A DNA stretch of 64,000 nt, from assembly GCA_049653745.1 (NCBI GenBank), contig JBASGW010000031.1, positions 1 to 64,000 on the forward strand, written 5' to 3'. The notes under the pieces are model-generated. The model was given only the letters and a program-made list of their open reading frames with translations, searched no databases and was not told where the DNA came from. A program made the position numbers and the translations under genes. Shown here in pieces: positions 45,736 to 55,240 of this stretch (within the stretch, counting starts at the first letter, position 1; every line of letters starts with the position of its first letter). The DNA is from CANDYO01 sp049653745. Lineage in GTDB: Bacteria; Pseudomonadota; Alphaproteobacteria; Rickettsiales; CANDYO01.

Positions 45736-46533
45736 ATGACCTCTATGTTAATAGACTCTCATTGTCACTTAGATTTTGAAGATTTTTCTCAAGATTTTGA
45801 AGATGTCTTAGCTAGAGCTAAAGCTAATAATGTTAGCTTAATGCAAACTATTTCAACTAAGGTTACAGAATTTCCTAAGCTAAAAAAACTTATAGAAGCT
45901 TACCCACAGCTTTATGCTTCAATAGGCATTCATCCACATGAAGTGGATGAACATCCGGAGATTTCTGTAGATCAATTATTTGAATATACTAAACATCCTA
46001 AAGTTATTGGAATTGGTGAAACAGGTTTAGATCTTTACTATAACCATAGCGATGTAGAAAAACAAAAAGATTATTTTCTTCGCCATATTGAAGTTTCCCA
46101 TTTAAGCTCTCTTCCCTTAATAATTCATACGCGCAGCGCTGACCCGTTAACTATAGAAATATTAACCCAAGCTAAGTCTAAGTATAACTATAGCGGATTA
46201 ATTCATTGCTTCAGTTCAGAAAGCATTGATTTTGCTAAAAGCTGCTTAGACTTAGGGCTATATATCTCTATTTCTGGAATAGTAACCTTCAAAAAAGCTT
46301 TAGCATTGCAAGAAGTTGTTAAATTTGTACCCTTAGACCGACTTTTGATAGAAACTGATTCTCCTTATTTAGCTCCTGTTCCTTTTAGAGGCAAACGTAA
46401 CGAACCATCTTTTGTAAAACATGTAGCAGAAATGGTGGCAGATTTAAAAGAAATTTCCTTTCAAGAGGTAGCAGATCAAACTACAGAAAATTTCTTTACA
46501 TTATTTTCTAAAGCCAAAAAAATAGAAGAGTAA
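45736..46533 (+). CDS. tatD: TatD-family metal-dependent hydrolase/DNase
   Basis: TIM-barrel nuclease with a two-metal site. Metal ligands are visible in MLIDSHCHLDF, GIGETGLDLYY, IIHTRSAD and LLIETDSPYLAPVPFRG. The 265 residues are typical (YcfH/TatD). The ATG at 45736 directly follows tatA by 1 base; an ATG at 45745 would shorten it by three residues and fits the family start slightly better. Confidence 0.94.
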   Translation: MTSMLIDSHCHLDFEDFSQDFEDVLARAKANNVSLMQTISTKVTEFPKLKKLIEAYPQLYASIGIHPHEVDEHPEISVDQLFEYTKHPKVIGIGETGLDLYYNHSDVEKQKDYFLRHIEVSHLSSLPLIIHTRSADPLTIEILTQAKSKYNYSGLIHCFSSESIDFAKSCLDLGLYISISGIVTFKKALALQEVVKFVPLDRLLIETDSPYLAPVPFRGKRNEPSFVKHVAEMVADLKEISFQEVADQTTENFFTLFSKAKKIEE

Positions 46534-46536
46534 AAC

Positions 46537-47316
46537 TTAACTAATTGGCCTTAATATAACTCCTCTTATTTGCTTTGAGCTATCTGTTTCTTTATTAAGT
46601 TGAACAAGATTAAATAAATCCTCAGCTTTTTTCTTATCTTTTTTAACTCCAAGGCCTTTAAGATATAACTCTGCAAGCTTCTTTTGTGCTTTAACAAAAT
46701 TTTTATTAGATGCTAGTTTGTAAAACTTTGCAGCAAGTGTATAATTCTGCTCAACATCTTCTCCTTCCTCATATAATTTTCCAAGACTATATTCGGCATA
46801 AGAAGAATTTTGTTTTGCCGCAAGTTCAAGATACTTTACAGCCATATTTATATTTTTAGGATAGGAAATGCCTTTTTTATAGAGCATGGCTAAATGAATT
46901 AAACCATCAACATCATTTTTATCTGCTAAAATTTTAGTAATCCTTGCTGACTCTTTATAATCCTTAACGGTTCCAAGACCTAAATAATATAATTCTCCAA
47001 GATTATACAAAGCATTTATATGATTTTTTTCTGCTGCTAATTTAAAAAACTTAAATGCTTGCTCATAATTTTGCATGACCCCATATCCATAAAAATAATA
47101 TACACCTAAATTATATTGAGCATCTACATAACCTTGGTCTGCAAGTAATTTTGTTATTTTAAAGGATTCAATTAACTTATCTTCTTCATATAATTTAAGC
47201 GAAAGATTAAACTCTTTCTTAAAAATTTCTTGGTTCTTTTCACCATCTGCTAGTAAAGCTAGAGGAGTTATAAAAAATAAAAATATACTAACTATTAGTT
47301 TTACGAAATTTTTCAT
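46537..47316 (-). CDS. Secreted Sel1-repeat protein
   Basis: A signal peptide (about residues 1-23, ending LALLAD) is followed by about five Sel1-like repeats of 36 residues (for example AQYNLGVYYFYGYGVMQNYE and ALYNLGELYYLGLGTVKDYK), covering residues 50-235. Sel1 repeats mediate protein-protein contact and are frequent in secreted proteins of intracellular bacteria. Its partner is unknown. The gene is monocistronic and convergent with tatD. Confidence 0.85.
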   Translation of the reverse strand: MKNFVKLIVSIFLFFITPLALLADGEKNQEIFKKEFNLSLKLYEEDKLIESFKITKLLADQGYVDAQYNLGVYYFYGYGVMQNYEQAFKFFKLAAEKNHINALYNLGELYYLGLGTVKDYKESARITKILADKNDVDGLIHLAMLYKKGISYPKNINMAVKYLELAAKQNSSYAEYSLGKLYEEGEDVEQNYTLAAKFYKLASNKNFVKAQKKLAELYLKGLGVKKDKKKAEDLFNLVQLNKETDSSKQIRGVILRPIS

Positions 47317-47496
47317 ATTTATCCTTAATGAAATTGGTTAGATTTGTATTAGAGTTGAACATTTGTAATTTATTTTATAAATCTTCATACTTTATAAATC
47401 ACATACTAAGTTAAGCTAATATTAATATCAAAAAAATTAGATCAGTAGCTTTCAAGATAGCAATATTCAATGATGGGAATAAAAAAATAGAAGCTT

Positions 47497-47958
47497 CTAA
47501 TTGCAAATTTTATGGTTCTTTGTGGCTTTAGTTATAATAGTTTTACACTTGTGCCTATCTAATAAGCGATATATTGATGTTTTATGCACAGTCTTTCCAA
47601 TCTTATTTTCAATTCTTGCTTTAATCTCTTTAAAATTAAGTGATTTACCTTGAGTAATTTCATTTTTAAAACTGCTTATCAAACTTAATTCATCGTCAAT
47701 AGTTAACAATTCCTTCCTTCTACCACCCCATTTATTTATTTTTACACTCTGTTCATTTTGAGCGAATTCTGCTCTTATTCTATAAATAGAAGATGGAGAA
47801 TATTTAAAGAAATCAGCACATTTTTTGATACTAACACCTAATTCCTCAGGCATCATAATAGCGCTATATTTAATGTATTCATGTAAGTTACCGTCTAAAT
47901 AACTTGTTTTTCTTTTTTGCTTACATTTAGCCAAGAGATTGCTCGTTAATAACAACAT
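47497..47958 (-). pseudogene. IS630-type transposase remnant (helix-turn-helix part only)
   Basis: The 153-residue frame has the N-terminal helix-turn-helix arrangement of IS630-family transposases: GVSIKKCADFFKYSPSSIYR, the GGRRKELLTIDDE linker and a second winged helix (NFKEIKARIENKIGKTVHKT, then SIYRLLDRH). The DDE catalytic domain of about 180 residues is missing, and the next 180 bases do not encode it in any frame. No terminal inverted repeats were found. I read it as a decayed element or a lone orfA. Confidence 0.65.
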
Positions 47959-48028
47959 AAAAACACCTATTTATATAAAAAATATTATATCAATATTCTT
48001 ATTATGGACGCAACTATTATTGTCAACT

Positions 48029-50008
48029 CTAACCCAATAGAAGAAGCTTCTCTAATTCTTTTACTTCATCTCTAAGCTTAGCAGCCTTTTCAAATTCAAG
48101 ATTGGAAGCTGCTTTTAGCATTTTACCAGATAACTCATTAATTTTATGAGCTATCTTTTCTGGGGAAAGATTTTTTCCTATAGGTTCTATTAAATTATCT
48201 TGATTAACATTATAAAAATCAGATCTAATTGATTTTATTATAGTCGCAGGAGTAATATTGTTATCTATATTATATTGAATTTGAATTTGTCTTCTTCTTT
48301 CATTTTCGTTTAAAGCGCCTTGCATTGATTTAGTTATTTTGTCCGCATAAAGAATCACTCGTCCATCAACATTTCTAGCGGCCCTACCTATAGTTTGAAT
48401 AAGAGAAGTTTCAGACCTTAAAAAACCTTCCTTATCTGCATCTAAAATAGCAACTAAACCACATTCTGGAATATCTAATCCTTCTCTCAGCAAATTAATA
48501 CCAACTAATACATCAACCTCTCCTTTTCTAAGCTGCTGGATTATTTCTATTCGTTCCATAGTTTTTATATCTGAATGTAAATAAGCTGCCTTAATATCAT
48601 GGTCAGTTAAATATTGTTGCAGATGTTCAGCCATTTTTTTAGTTAAAGTTATCGCTAAAGTTCTTAAGTTTTTCTCTTTTAGCGCTTTAATTTCAAATAA
48701 TAAATCCTCAACTTGGGTTAAGACTGGCTTTATGGTGCACACAGGATCAACTAACCCTGTTGGACGAATTAATTGCTCAACACATTGATTATTAGTTAGA
48801 TTTAACTCAAACTTTCCTGGAGTGGCAGAAACAAAAACTGTTTGCTGTCTCATAGCTTCCCATTCTTCAAATTTAAGAGGCCTGTTATCCCTTGCTGAAG
48901 GCAAGCGGAACCCATACTCAATTAATGAATCTTTACGGGCTTTATCGCCATTATACATAGCGCCAATTTGAGGAACGGAGACATGGCTTTCATCAATAAA
49001 TAAAAGTGAGTCTTTTGGGAAAAATTCAAATAAAGTTGGAGGCGGCAATCCAGGCTCTCTACCTGTCATATAACGAGAATAATTTTCAATTCCTTTGCAA
49101 CTTCCTGAAGCTTGCAACATTTCCACATCATACAATACTCTTTGCTTTATTCTATGAGCCTCTAAAGACGCGCCTTTACCATTTAATTCATCCACTCTTA
49201 AATCTAAATCATTTAAAATTTGAACAATTGCACCATCCACTATTTCTTTGCTAGAAATGAAATGACTATTAGGAAAGATGGTAACTTTATCTAATTTCTG
49301 ATTTTTCTTTCCAGTAAGAGAATCAATTTCAACTATATCTTCAATTAAATTACCAAAAAATGACACTCTCCAAGCTTTGTCTGAATAATGTGAAGGAAAT
49401 ATATCTAAACTATCACCTCTAATTCTAAATTTTCCTCGACTAAACTCAATATCATTTTTTTCATAAAGCAATCTTATTAAATTTTGAGCAAACTCTGTGG
49501 TTGAAATTTTATCGCCAACATTAATCTGGTATGTAGAATTAGAATAACTTTCAGGAGATCCTAATCCATAGATACAAGATACTGAGGCAACTATTATCAC
49601 ATCATTTCTTTCAAACAAAGCTCTTGTGGCTGAATGACGAAATTGATCTATTTGCTCATTAATGGACGAATCTTTTTCAATATAAGTATCGGTCCTTGGA
49701 ATATAAGCTTCTGGTTGGTAATAGTCATAATATGAAACAAAATATTCCACTGCATTATTAGGAAAAAAATCTTTCATTTCTTCATATAATTGAGCAGCTA
49801 ACGTTTTGTTATGAGCCATTATTAAGGTGGGTCGTTGAAGTTTTTCAATTATATTGGCCATAGTAAAAGTTTTACCTGAACCAGTAACCCCTAATAATAT
49901 TTGGTTCTGTTTTTTTTGCCTTATCCCTTCAACTAACTGCTCAGTTGCATTTTTTTGTACTTGAGAAATTGAAAAATTAGAAGTGATTTTAAATTGGTTA
50001 GTAAGCAT
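48029..50008 (-). CDS. uvrB: Excinuclease ABC subunit B
   Basis: Damage-verifying helicase-like subunit of nucleotide excision repair. The 659 residues include the ATP loop LLGVTGSGKTFTMANII, the beta-hairpin region VEYFVSYYDYYQPEAYIPRT, IDESHVSVPQIGAMYNGD, and the helicase motif TIGRAARNVDGRVILYAD. The C-terminal UVR domain (LEFEKAAKLRDEVKELE) that binds UvrC is intact. Confidence 0.97.
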   Translation of the reverse strand: MLTNQFKITSNFSISQVQKNATEQLVEGIRQKKQNQILLGVTGSGKTFTMANIIEKLQRPTLIMAHNKTLAAQLYEEMKDFFPNNAVEYFVSYYDYYQPEAYIPRTDTYIEKDSSINEQIDQFRHSATRALFERNDVIIVASVSCIYGLGSPESYSNSTYQINVGDKISTTEFAQNLIRLLYEKNDIEFSRGKFRIRGDSLDIFPSHYSDKAWRVSFFGNLIEDIVEIDSLTGKKNQKLDKVTIFPNSHFISSKEIVDGAIVQILNDLDLRVDELNGKGASLEAHRIKQRVLYDVEMLQASGSCKGIENYSRYMTGREPGLPPPTLFEFFPKDSLLFIDESHVSVPQIGAMYNGDKARKDSLIEYGFRLPSARDNRPLKFEEWEAMRQQTVFVSATPGKFELNLTNNQCVEQLIRPTGLVDPVCTIKPVLTQVEDLLFEIKALKEKNLRTLAITLTKKMAEHLQQYLTDHDIKAAYLHSDIKTMERIEIIQQLRKGEVDVLVGINLLREGLDIPECGLVAILDADKEGFLRSETSLIQTIGRAARNVDGRVILYADKITKSMQGALNENERRRQIQIQYNIDNNITPATIIKSIRSDFYNVNQDNLIEPIGKNLSPEKIAHKINELSGKMLKAASNLEFEKAAKLRDEVKELEKLLLLG

Positions 50009-50103
50009 AATATTATATATTTGTTTTTTGATAGATTAACATATTTTTGTTTATAATACTAGATTATTTAGGATTCCTTGATTAGCGCCAATTAAATGAA
50101 AAC

Positions 50104-50131
50104 TTGACATTTTGGCTTATTTTTGTCATAA
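50104..50131 (+). promoter_or_regulatory. Candidate promoter for the mnmG-rsmG-parAB operon
   Basis: A consensus TTGACA (50104-50109) is followed by a 16-base spacer and TCATAA (50126-50131), about 40 bases before mnmG. It lies in the 162-base divergent gap with uvrB. Confidence 0.45.
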
Positions 50132-50170
50132 ACAACAAATATTTAAAAGTCTTTTTTATCCTTGAGTCTT

Positions 50171-52015
50171 ATGCAAAATTCTTACGACGTAATTGTTATT
50201 GGCGGTGGCCACGCTGGCGTTGAAGCAGCTTCAGCAGCTTCTCGCTCTGGTGCAAAAACTTTACTCATCACTCTAAAAGAAGAAAATTTAGGAGAAATGT
50301 CTTGCAACCCTTCCATAGGTGGAGTTGCCAAAGGCATTATAGTTAAAGAAGTTGATGCTCTTGGTGGAGTAATGGCTAGAGCTATTGATATGTCTAGCAT
50401 TCACTCCAAAATTTTAAATGAAAGCAAGGGAGCAGCCGTTCATGGACCTAGAGCCCAAGCAGACCGAGTATTATATAAAAAAGCAGTAAACACTATTCTA
50501 TCTGAAATAGATAATCTTGAAATTAAATTTGCTTCTGTTGAAGATATTATCATTGAAAATGCAATAATTAAGGGAGTTGTATTAGAAGATGGATCAATAA
50601 TTCACTCTAAGTCTGTGGTATTAACCACTGGAACTTTTTTAAATGGAATTATTCATATTGGCCTACAAAAAACTCCAGCTGGAAGATATAACGAAAAACC
50701 ATCTATCGGCTTAGCCAATACACTGAAAAAATTTGAATTTAAACTAGGTCGTTTAAAAACTGGCACTCCTGCTAGATTAGATGCGAACACTATCAACTGG
50801 AGCCAGCTTAGCATTCAGCCTGGAGATAATCCTCCTAAGCCTTTTTCCGCACTAACTGATAAAATAATGGTTCCTCAAATAAACTGCTATATAACTCACA
50901 CTAATGAAAAAACTCATCAAATTATCAGAGACAACGCTCATCAATCTCCTATGTTTTTAGGAGAATTTGAAGGCAAAGGTCCACGTTATTGCCCTTCTAT
51001 TGAAGATAAAATAACTAGATTTGCTCACAAAAATGCTCATCAAGTTTTTTTAGAGCCAGAAGGATTGGATACTAATTTCATTTATCCTAACGGCATCTCA
51101 ACATCTTTACCTGAAGAAGCTCAATTAGAGTTTTTAAAAACTATTGTTGGATTAGAAAATGTTTCTGTGTTGCGTTATGGCTATGCCATTGAATATGATT
51201 ATGTTCATCCTCATGAATTAAATCCAACATTAGAAACAAAAAAAATTAGTGGTTTATTTTTAGCTGGTCAAATAAATGGCACCACAGGTTATGAAGAAGC
51301 TGCCGGACAAGGTGTAATTGCTGGCATCAATGCGGCATCAAAAGAAAGTTTTGTTCTTGATCGCTCTCAAGCTTATATTGGGGTTATGATTGACGATCTA
51401 ATTACTTTTGGAGTTATAGAGCCTTACCGAGTGCTTACCTCAAGAGCTGAATATAGATTATCTCTACGCGCAGATAATGCAGATTTAAGACTCTCACCCT
51501 TAGCAATTGAGCGCAAAATCCTATCAGAAAAACAAGTTCAAATTTATGAATCTAAAATTAAAACCTTAGATGAAAGTCGCGCTCTTTTAAATGAACTGTC
51601 AATCACTCCAAATAAACTCACTTCTTATGATATAAATATTTCTCAAGATGGCGTTAAAAAAACTGCATTTAGACTTTTGGCCTATCCTAACATTGAATTT
51701 AGTCAATTAGTTAAAGTTTGGCCAGAGCTAGATCAACTCTCTTCTGAAGTAAAATCTATTTTATCTACTGAAGCAAAATATCAGTTTTATTTAATTAGGC
51801 AGGGAGAAGACATTAAACTTTTCAAGCAATATGAAAATCTTGTTATTCCTGAAAAATTTAATTACAAATCTATTGAAAGTCTATCTAATGAAGTAAAAGA
51901 AAAATTAGAACTAAGCAAACCAATTAATATTGGGGCCGCGAGTAGAATTCCAGGAGTGACCCCTGCTGCTATAATTTCATTAATAGTTTATTTGAAAAAA
52001 GAATATGACTTATAA
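50171..52015 (+). CDS. mnmG: tRNA uridine-5-carboxymethylaminomethyl modification enzyme MnmG (GidA)
   Basis: FAD enzyme that works with MnmE to modify wobble uridine 34. Signature motifs are VIVIGGGHAGVEAA (FAD binding), MSCNPSIGGVAKG, LKTGTPARLD and GQINGTTGYEEAAGQG. The ATG at 50171 gives the family-typical start; the frame also has a TTG at 50162. It overlaps rsmG by 11 bases. MnmE, commonly next to mnmG, is not here. Confidence 0.97.
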   Translation: MQNSYDVIVIGGGHAGVEAASAASRSGAKTLLITLKEENLGEMSCNPSIGGVAKGIIVKEVDALGGVMARAIDMSSIHSKILNESKGAAVHGPRAQADRVLYKKAVNTILSEIDNLEIKFASVEDIIIENAIIKGVVLEDGSIIHSKSVVLTTGTFLNGIIHIGLQKTPAGRYNEKPSIGLANTLKKFEFKLGRLKTGTPARLDANTINWSQLSIQPGDNPPKPFSALTDKIMVPQINCYITHTNEKTHQIIRDNAHQSPMFLGEFEGKGPRYCPSIEDKITRFAHKNAHQVFLEPEGLDTNFIYPNGISTSLPEEAQLEFLKTIVGLENVSVLRYGYAIEYDYVHPHELNPTLETKKISGLFLAGQINGTTGYEEAAGQGVIAGINAASKESFVLDRSQAYIGVMIDDLITFGVIEPYRVLTSRAEYRLSLRADNADLRLSPLAIERKILSEKQVQIYESKIKTLDESRALLNELSITPNKLTSYDINISQDGVKKTAFRLLAYPNIEFSQLVKVWPELDQLSSEVKSILSTEAKYQFYLIRQGEDIKLFKQYENLVIPEKFNYKSIESLSNEVKEKLELSKPINIGAASRIPGVTPAAIISLIVYLKKEYDL

Positions 52016-52589
52016 AGATTATAATGTTCCACGTGGAACAATCGAAAAATATATTGAATTATTGAAACTCTGGAATAAAAAAATAAATTTAGTTTCTTAT
52101 ATAGATGAAGAAGAGTTAATTAATAGACATATACTTGATTCCTTGCAGCTTATTAATTTGATAAAAAAAGAGGATGTGCTCTTTGATTTAGGTAGTGGCG
52201 CAGGCTTTCCAGGATTAATGCTTTCTTATGCTGGAGTTAAAGAAGTTCATCTAGTAGAAAAAATAACAAAAAAAGCTAGTTTTTTAATAAGCGCCTCTTC
52301 TCTTTCAGAGAATAAAGTTATAGTTCATAATGATTCAATAGAAGATATTAAACCCGAATATTGCGACATAATAACCTCTAGAGCCCTAGCATCTCTTGAA
52401 TCAATCTTTGATTTAAGCAAAAATCTTGCTAAAGAAAATACTAAATATATTTTGCTAAAAGGAAGAAATGTTGAAGAAGAGTTAAAAAAAGCTTTAGAGA
52501 AATGGAATTTTAAGTATATAATATATCCAAGCAAAACATCACCAGATGGTTCTATTCTTGAGATAAGTCAATTAATAAAAAATGAATAA
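52005..52589 (+). CDS. rsmG: 16S rRNA (guanine527-N7)-methyltransferase RsmG (GidB)
   Basis: Methylates G527 near the streptomycin site. The SAM motif is FDLGSGAGFPGLMLSYAG, with RHILDSLQL and SRALASLE also conserved. The 194 residues fit. Its N-terminal NVPRGT is encoded by a parS palindrome. It overlaps mnmG by 11 bases and parA by 8. Confidence 0.96.
   Translation: MTYKDYNVPRGTIEKYIELLKLWNKKINLVSYIDEEELINRHILDSLQLINLIKKEDVLFDLGSGAGFPGLMLSYAGVKEVHLVEKITKKASFLISASSLSENKVIVHNDSIEDIKPEYCDIITSRALASLESIFDLSKNLAKENTKYILLKGRNVEEELKKALEKWNFKYIIYPSKTSPDGSILEISQLIKNE
52025..52040. promoter_or_regulatory. parS centromere-like site inside rsmG
   Basis: TGTTCCACGTGGAACA is a perfect 16-base palindrome matching the bacterial chromosomal parS consensus bound by ParB (TGTTxCACGTGxAACA). 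It is upstream of parA-parB and within the rsmG coding region, where it spells Asn-Val-Pro-Arg-Gly-Thr. I saw no second copy in the window. Confidence 0.9.
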
Positions 52590-53370
52590 CCAAGCAAAAA
52601 TCATTGCAGTTGTAAATCAAAAGGGTGGAGTTGGCAAAACTACTACTTCAATAAATCTAGCTACAGCGATGGCAGCTATTGATAAAAAGGTGCTGCTTAT
52701 TGATTTGGACCCTCAAGGAAATGCTAGCACTGGCGTTGGATTTCCTATGAACGCCAGAAATTTAACTACTTACGATTTGTTAACTTTGCAAACTCCTATC
52801 GAAAAAATTATCAAGAAAACAGCTATACCTAACCTTGATGTTATTGTAGCTACCGTTGATTTATCAGGAGCTGAATTAGAGTTAATTAATAGAAAAGAAC
52901 GAGAATATATTTTAAAGCTCAGAACTAATCCTATAATTTATAATTATGATTATATATTTATTGACTGCCCTCCGTCTTTAAGCATCTTAACCATAAATGC
53001 TTTAGTAATGTCTAATTCTGTTTTAATTCCACTACAATGTGAATTTTTTGCTCTAGAAGGCTTAAGTCACCTTCTTAAAACAATCAATTTGGTTCAAAAG
53101 AGACTAAACCCAGATTTGACTATAGATGGCGTTTTATTAACTATGTATGATCGTAGATATAACTTAACTACTCAAGTTGAAGATGATGTCCGCAATAACT
53201 TAGGAAGCTTGGTATTTAACACTGTAATTCCTAGAAATGTTAGAATATCTGAAGCACCTTCTCATGGAAAGCCCATAATGTTATATGATACTAAATGCGC
53301 AGGATCTCTAGCCTATATTGAATTAGTCAAAGAATTTTTAGTAAGATCACAGAGGAGAAAATCCATATGA
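52582..53370 (+). CDS. parA: Chromosome partitioning ATPase ParA
   Basis: MinD/ParA-type ATPase that forms a DNA-bound gradient to move ParB-parS complexes. The deviant Walker A is VVNQKGGVGKTTTSINLA and the Walker A' and B motifs are LLIDLDPQGNAST and YIFIDCPPSLSILT. The 262 residues match Soj-type chromosomal ParA. It overlaps rsmG by 8 bases and parB by 4. Confidence 0.97.
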   Translation: MNNQAKIIAVVNQKGGVGKTTTSINLATAMAAIDKKVLLIDLDPQGNASTGVGFPMNARNLTTYDLLTLQTPIEKIIKKTAIPNLDVIVATVDLSGAELELINRKEREYILKLRTNPIIYNYDYIFIDCPPSLSILTINALVMSNSVLIPLQCEFFALEGLSHLLKTINLVQKRLNPDLTIDGVLLTMYDRRYNLTTQVEDDVRNNLGSLVFNTVIPRNVRISEAPSHGKPIMLYDTKCAGSLAYIELVKEFLVRSQRRKSI

Positions 53371-54254
53371 ATAAATCAAGAGGATTAGGAAGAGGGCTAT
53401 CGGCTCTGTTAGGAGAAAATATTGAGCTTGAAAGGCAAAATGAAACTGGGTTTATCAATTTATTCATAAATGATATCGAAGCTAACCCTAATCAACCAAG
53501 GACTATTTTTAACTCAGAAAATTTAGAAGAACTTGAAGATTCTATAAGCTTAAATGGAGTGCTACAACCCATATTAGTTAGGCCGATAAGAGATAATAAA
53601 TATCAAATTATTGCTGGGGAAAGAAGATGGAGAGCTGTTAAAAAACTTGGATTAGCTGAAATTCCAGCCATTATAAAAAATATTTCTGATAAAGAAACTC
53701 TTGAATTAGCTATAATAGAAAATATTCAAAGAGCTAATTTAAACCCTCTTGAAGAAGCTCAAAGCTATCAGAAACTTATAAGCGAGTATCAATATACCCA
53801 AGAGAAAGTTGCTCAAATTGTTAGTAAAAGTAGAAGCCATATAGCAAATTTATTACGCTTGCTTAATCTACCAAAGGCAATTAAAGAATATCTAAAAGAA
53901 GAACTACTCAGCTTAGGACACGCAAAATTATTAGCCAATAACAGCCACAACAACGAAGAACTAGCAGAACTAGTTGTAAAATCCAAATTAAGCGTGAGAG
54001 ACTTAGAAAACTTAATTAAAAAAAATAATTCCTCTTCTAATTCTCCTAAAACTAATAAAGAAGAAAATAATAATAAGATAAAATTATCAATTCAAGATGA
54101 AGATCAAAAAATTGTTGAGAATCTTTTAAGTAGTCAATTAAACATGCCTGTTAAAATTGAACCTCTTGCTCATGGGGGGGGAAGAGTGGTTATAAATTAT
54201 GTTAGTCTAGATGAATTAGATGATCTTTTACATAAACTAAATAGTTATTATTGA
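53367..54254 (+). CDS. parB: Chromosome partitioning protein ParB
   Basis: CTP-dependent clamp that loads at parS and spreads. Landmarks are the ParA-interacting basic start KSRGLGRGLSALLGE, the CTP-binding ENIQRANLNPLEEA and GERRWRAVKKLG, and the helix-turn-helix TQEKVAQIVSKSRSHIANLL. A Lys/Asn-rich linker leads to a dimerisation domain ending near residue 295. A run of eight Gs lies at 54174-54181, and the stop overlaps the convergent phaC-like gene. Confidence 0.97.
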   Translation: MNKSRGLGRGLSALLGENIELERQNETGFINLFINDIEANPNQPRTIFNSENLEELEDSISLNGVLQPILVRPIRDNKYQIIAGERRWRAVKKLGLAEIPAIIKNISDKETLELAIIENIQRANLNPLEEAQSYQKLISEYQYTQEKVAQIVSKSRSHIANLLRLLNLPKAIKEYLKEELLSLGHAKLLANNSHNNEELAELVVKSKLSVRDLENLIKKNNSSSNSPKTNKEENNNKIKLSIQDEDQKIVENLLSSQLNMPVKIEPLAHGGGRVVINYVSLDELDDLLHKLNSYY

Positions 54255-55234
54255 TTAACTTGCTGCAACCATTGATCTATTTTAGGCAAAATATTTTCAC
54301 AAGCTGTTTTACTAACAACTAATCCGATATGCCCTGTTTTTCCAACAATAATTTCCTTGTTAGTTAAATTGTAAAGTGGTGAAGAAGAAATAATAGGCAC
54401 TATATTATCTTCACTAGCATTTACTATTAGAGTGGGCGTCTTTATATCAGCTAAAGAAATCCCTAAAACATCACTCGAACTTGATAAATCTTGATTAATT
54501 AGCTCTAAACACTCTAGAGCAAAAGGTTTAGTTAAACTGATTCCATCGTTAATCCATTGTTCTATTTTTAAAAATCTATCAATCTCTTTCGGGTCTTTAC
54601 TACTAGAAAATTGACAAAATTTATTCCAAATTTTACCAGGGCTAAGAAAGCTAAAAAATAATTGAATTAAAAAAGCTGGAACTCGATCAAAAGTCTCTAG
54701 CATTAGTTTGAAATTTGTTAATGTTAGAGGATTATCTAAACCAAATAGCTTCTTAAAATGAGAAAAATCCCAGGGAGTTGCTATCAAAACTTGACCAACA
54801 ATATTTAAGTTACTAGCTTTGGTTAACGCACAAGAGAATAAACCTCCCAAGCAATATCCCACTGTAATTACTTTGTTTTGTTTACAAACTTCTGCTAATC
54901 CTTTTGCTATTCTTTCTTTAAAATCAACAAAATTCATCATTAATTCTTCATTTTTGGGCTCAATAAAATCTACCAAATATACCTTGTAGCCAAGATTAGC
55001 ATAATAGCGAACTATACTAGTTTCCTCATCAAGATCTAAAATATAGGATTTATTAATTAAAGAAGGTATAAAAAAAAGACATAACGAGTTAGGCTTAAAC
55101 TTTGTTGTATATTCTAAAATACGGGTAGACCCTTCTTGCCAAACAACGATAGCATCATTGTTTTTTCGACTAAAATTCTCGTAAAAAAAATTAACACCCT
55201 TAAGAAACTTATGTATATTTTCTAAATTATTCAT
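54248..55234 (-). CDS. phaC: PhaC-like polyhydroxyalkanoate synthase (short form)
   Basis: Alpha/beta hydrolase with the PHA-synthase lipase box GYCLGG (Cys128), an Asp in VNASEDNIVP and a His in KTGHIGLVV, giving the Cys-Asp-His triad. Family text such as LANLGYKVYLVD-like and LIATPWDFSHF is recognisable. At 328 residues it is closer to class III PhaC in length. No phaE, phaA or phaB gene is nearby. It is the last gene of a leftward tsaB-mutS-phaC run, 6 bases after mutS. Confidence 0.75.
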   Translation of the reverse strand: MNNLENIHKFLKGVNFFYENFSRKNNDAIVVWQEGSTRILEYTTKFKPNSLCLFFIPSLINKSYILDLDEETSIVRYYANLGYKVYLVDFIEPKNEELMMNFVDFKERIAKGLAEVCKQNKVITVGYCLGGLFSCALTKASNLNIVGQVLIATPWDFSHFKKLFGLDNPLTLTNFKLMLETFDRVPAFLIQLFFSFLSPGKIWNKFCQFSSSKDPKEIDRFLKIEQWINDGISLTKPFALECLELINQDLSSSSDVLGISLADIKTPTLIVNASEDNIVPIISSSPLYNLTNKEIIVGKTGHIGLVVSKTACENILPKIDQWLQQVNQ

Positions 55235-55240
55235 GATTAA

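Noticed and set aside
50009..50170. Possible replication origin between uvrB and mnmG
   Set aside because: The parS and parAB genes suggest that the origin is not far away, but this short gap has no DnaA box clusters and no long AT-rich unwinding element distinct from background.
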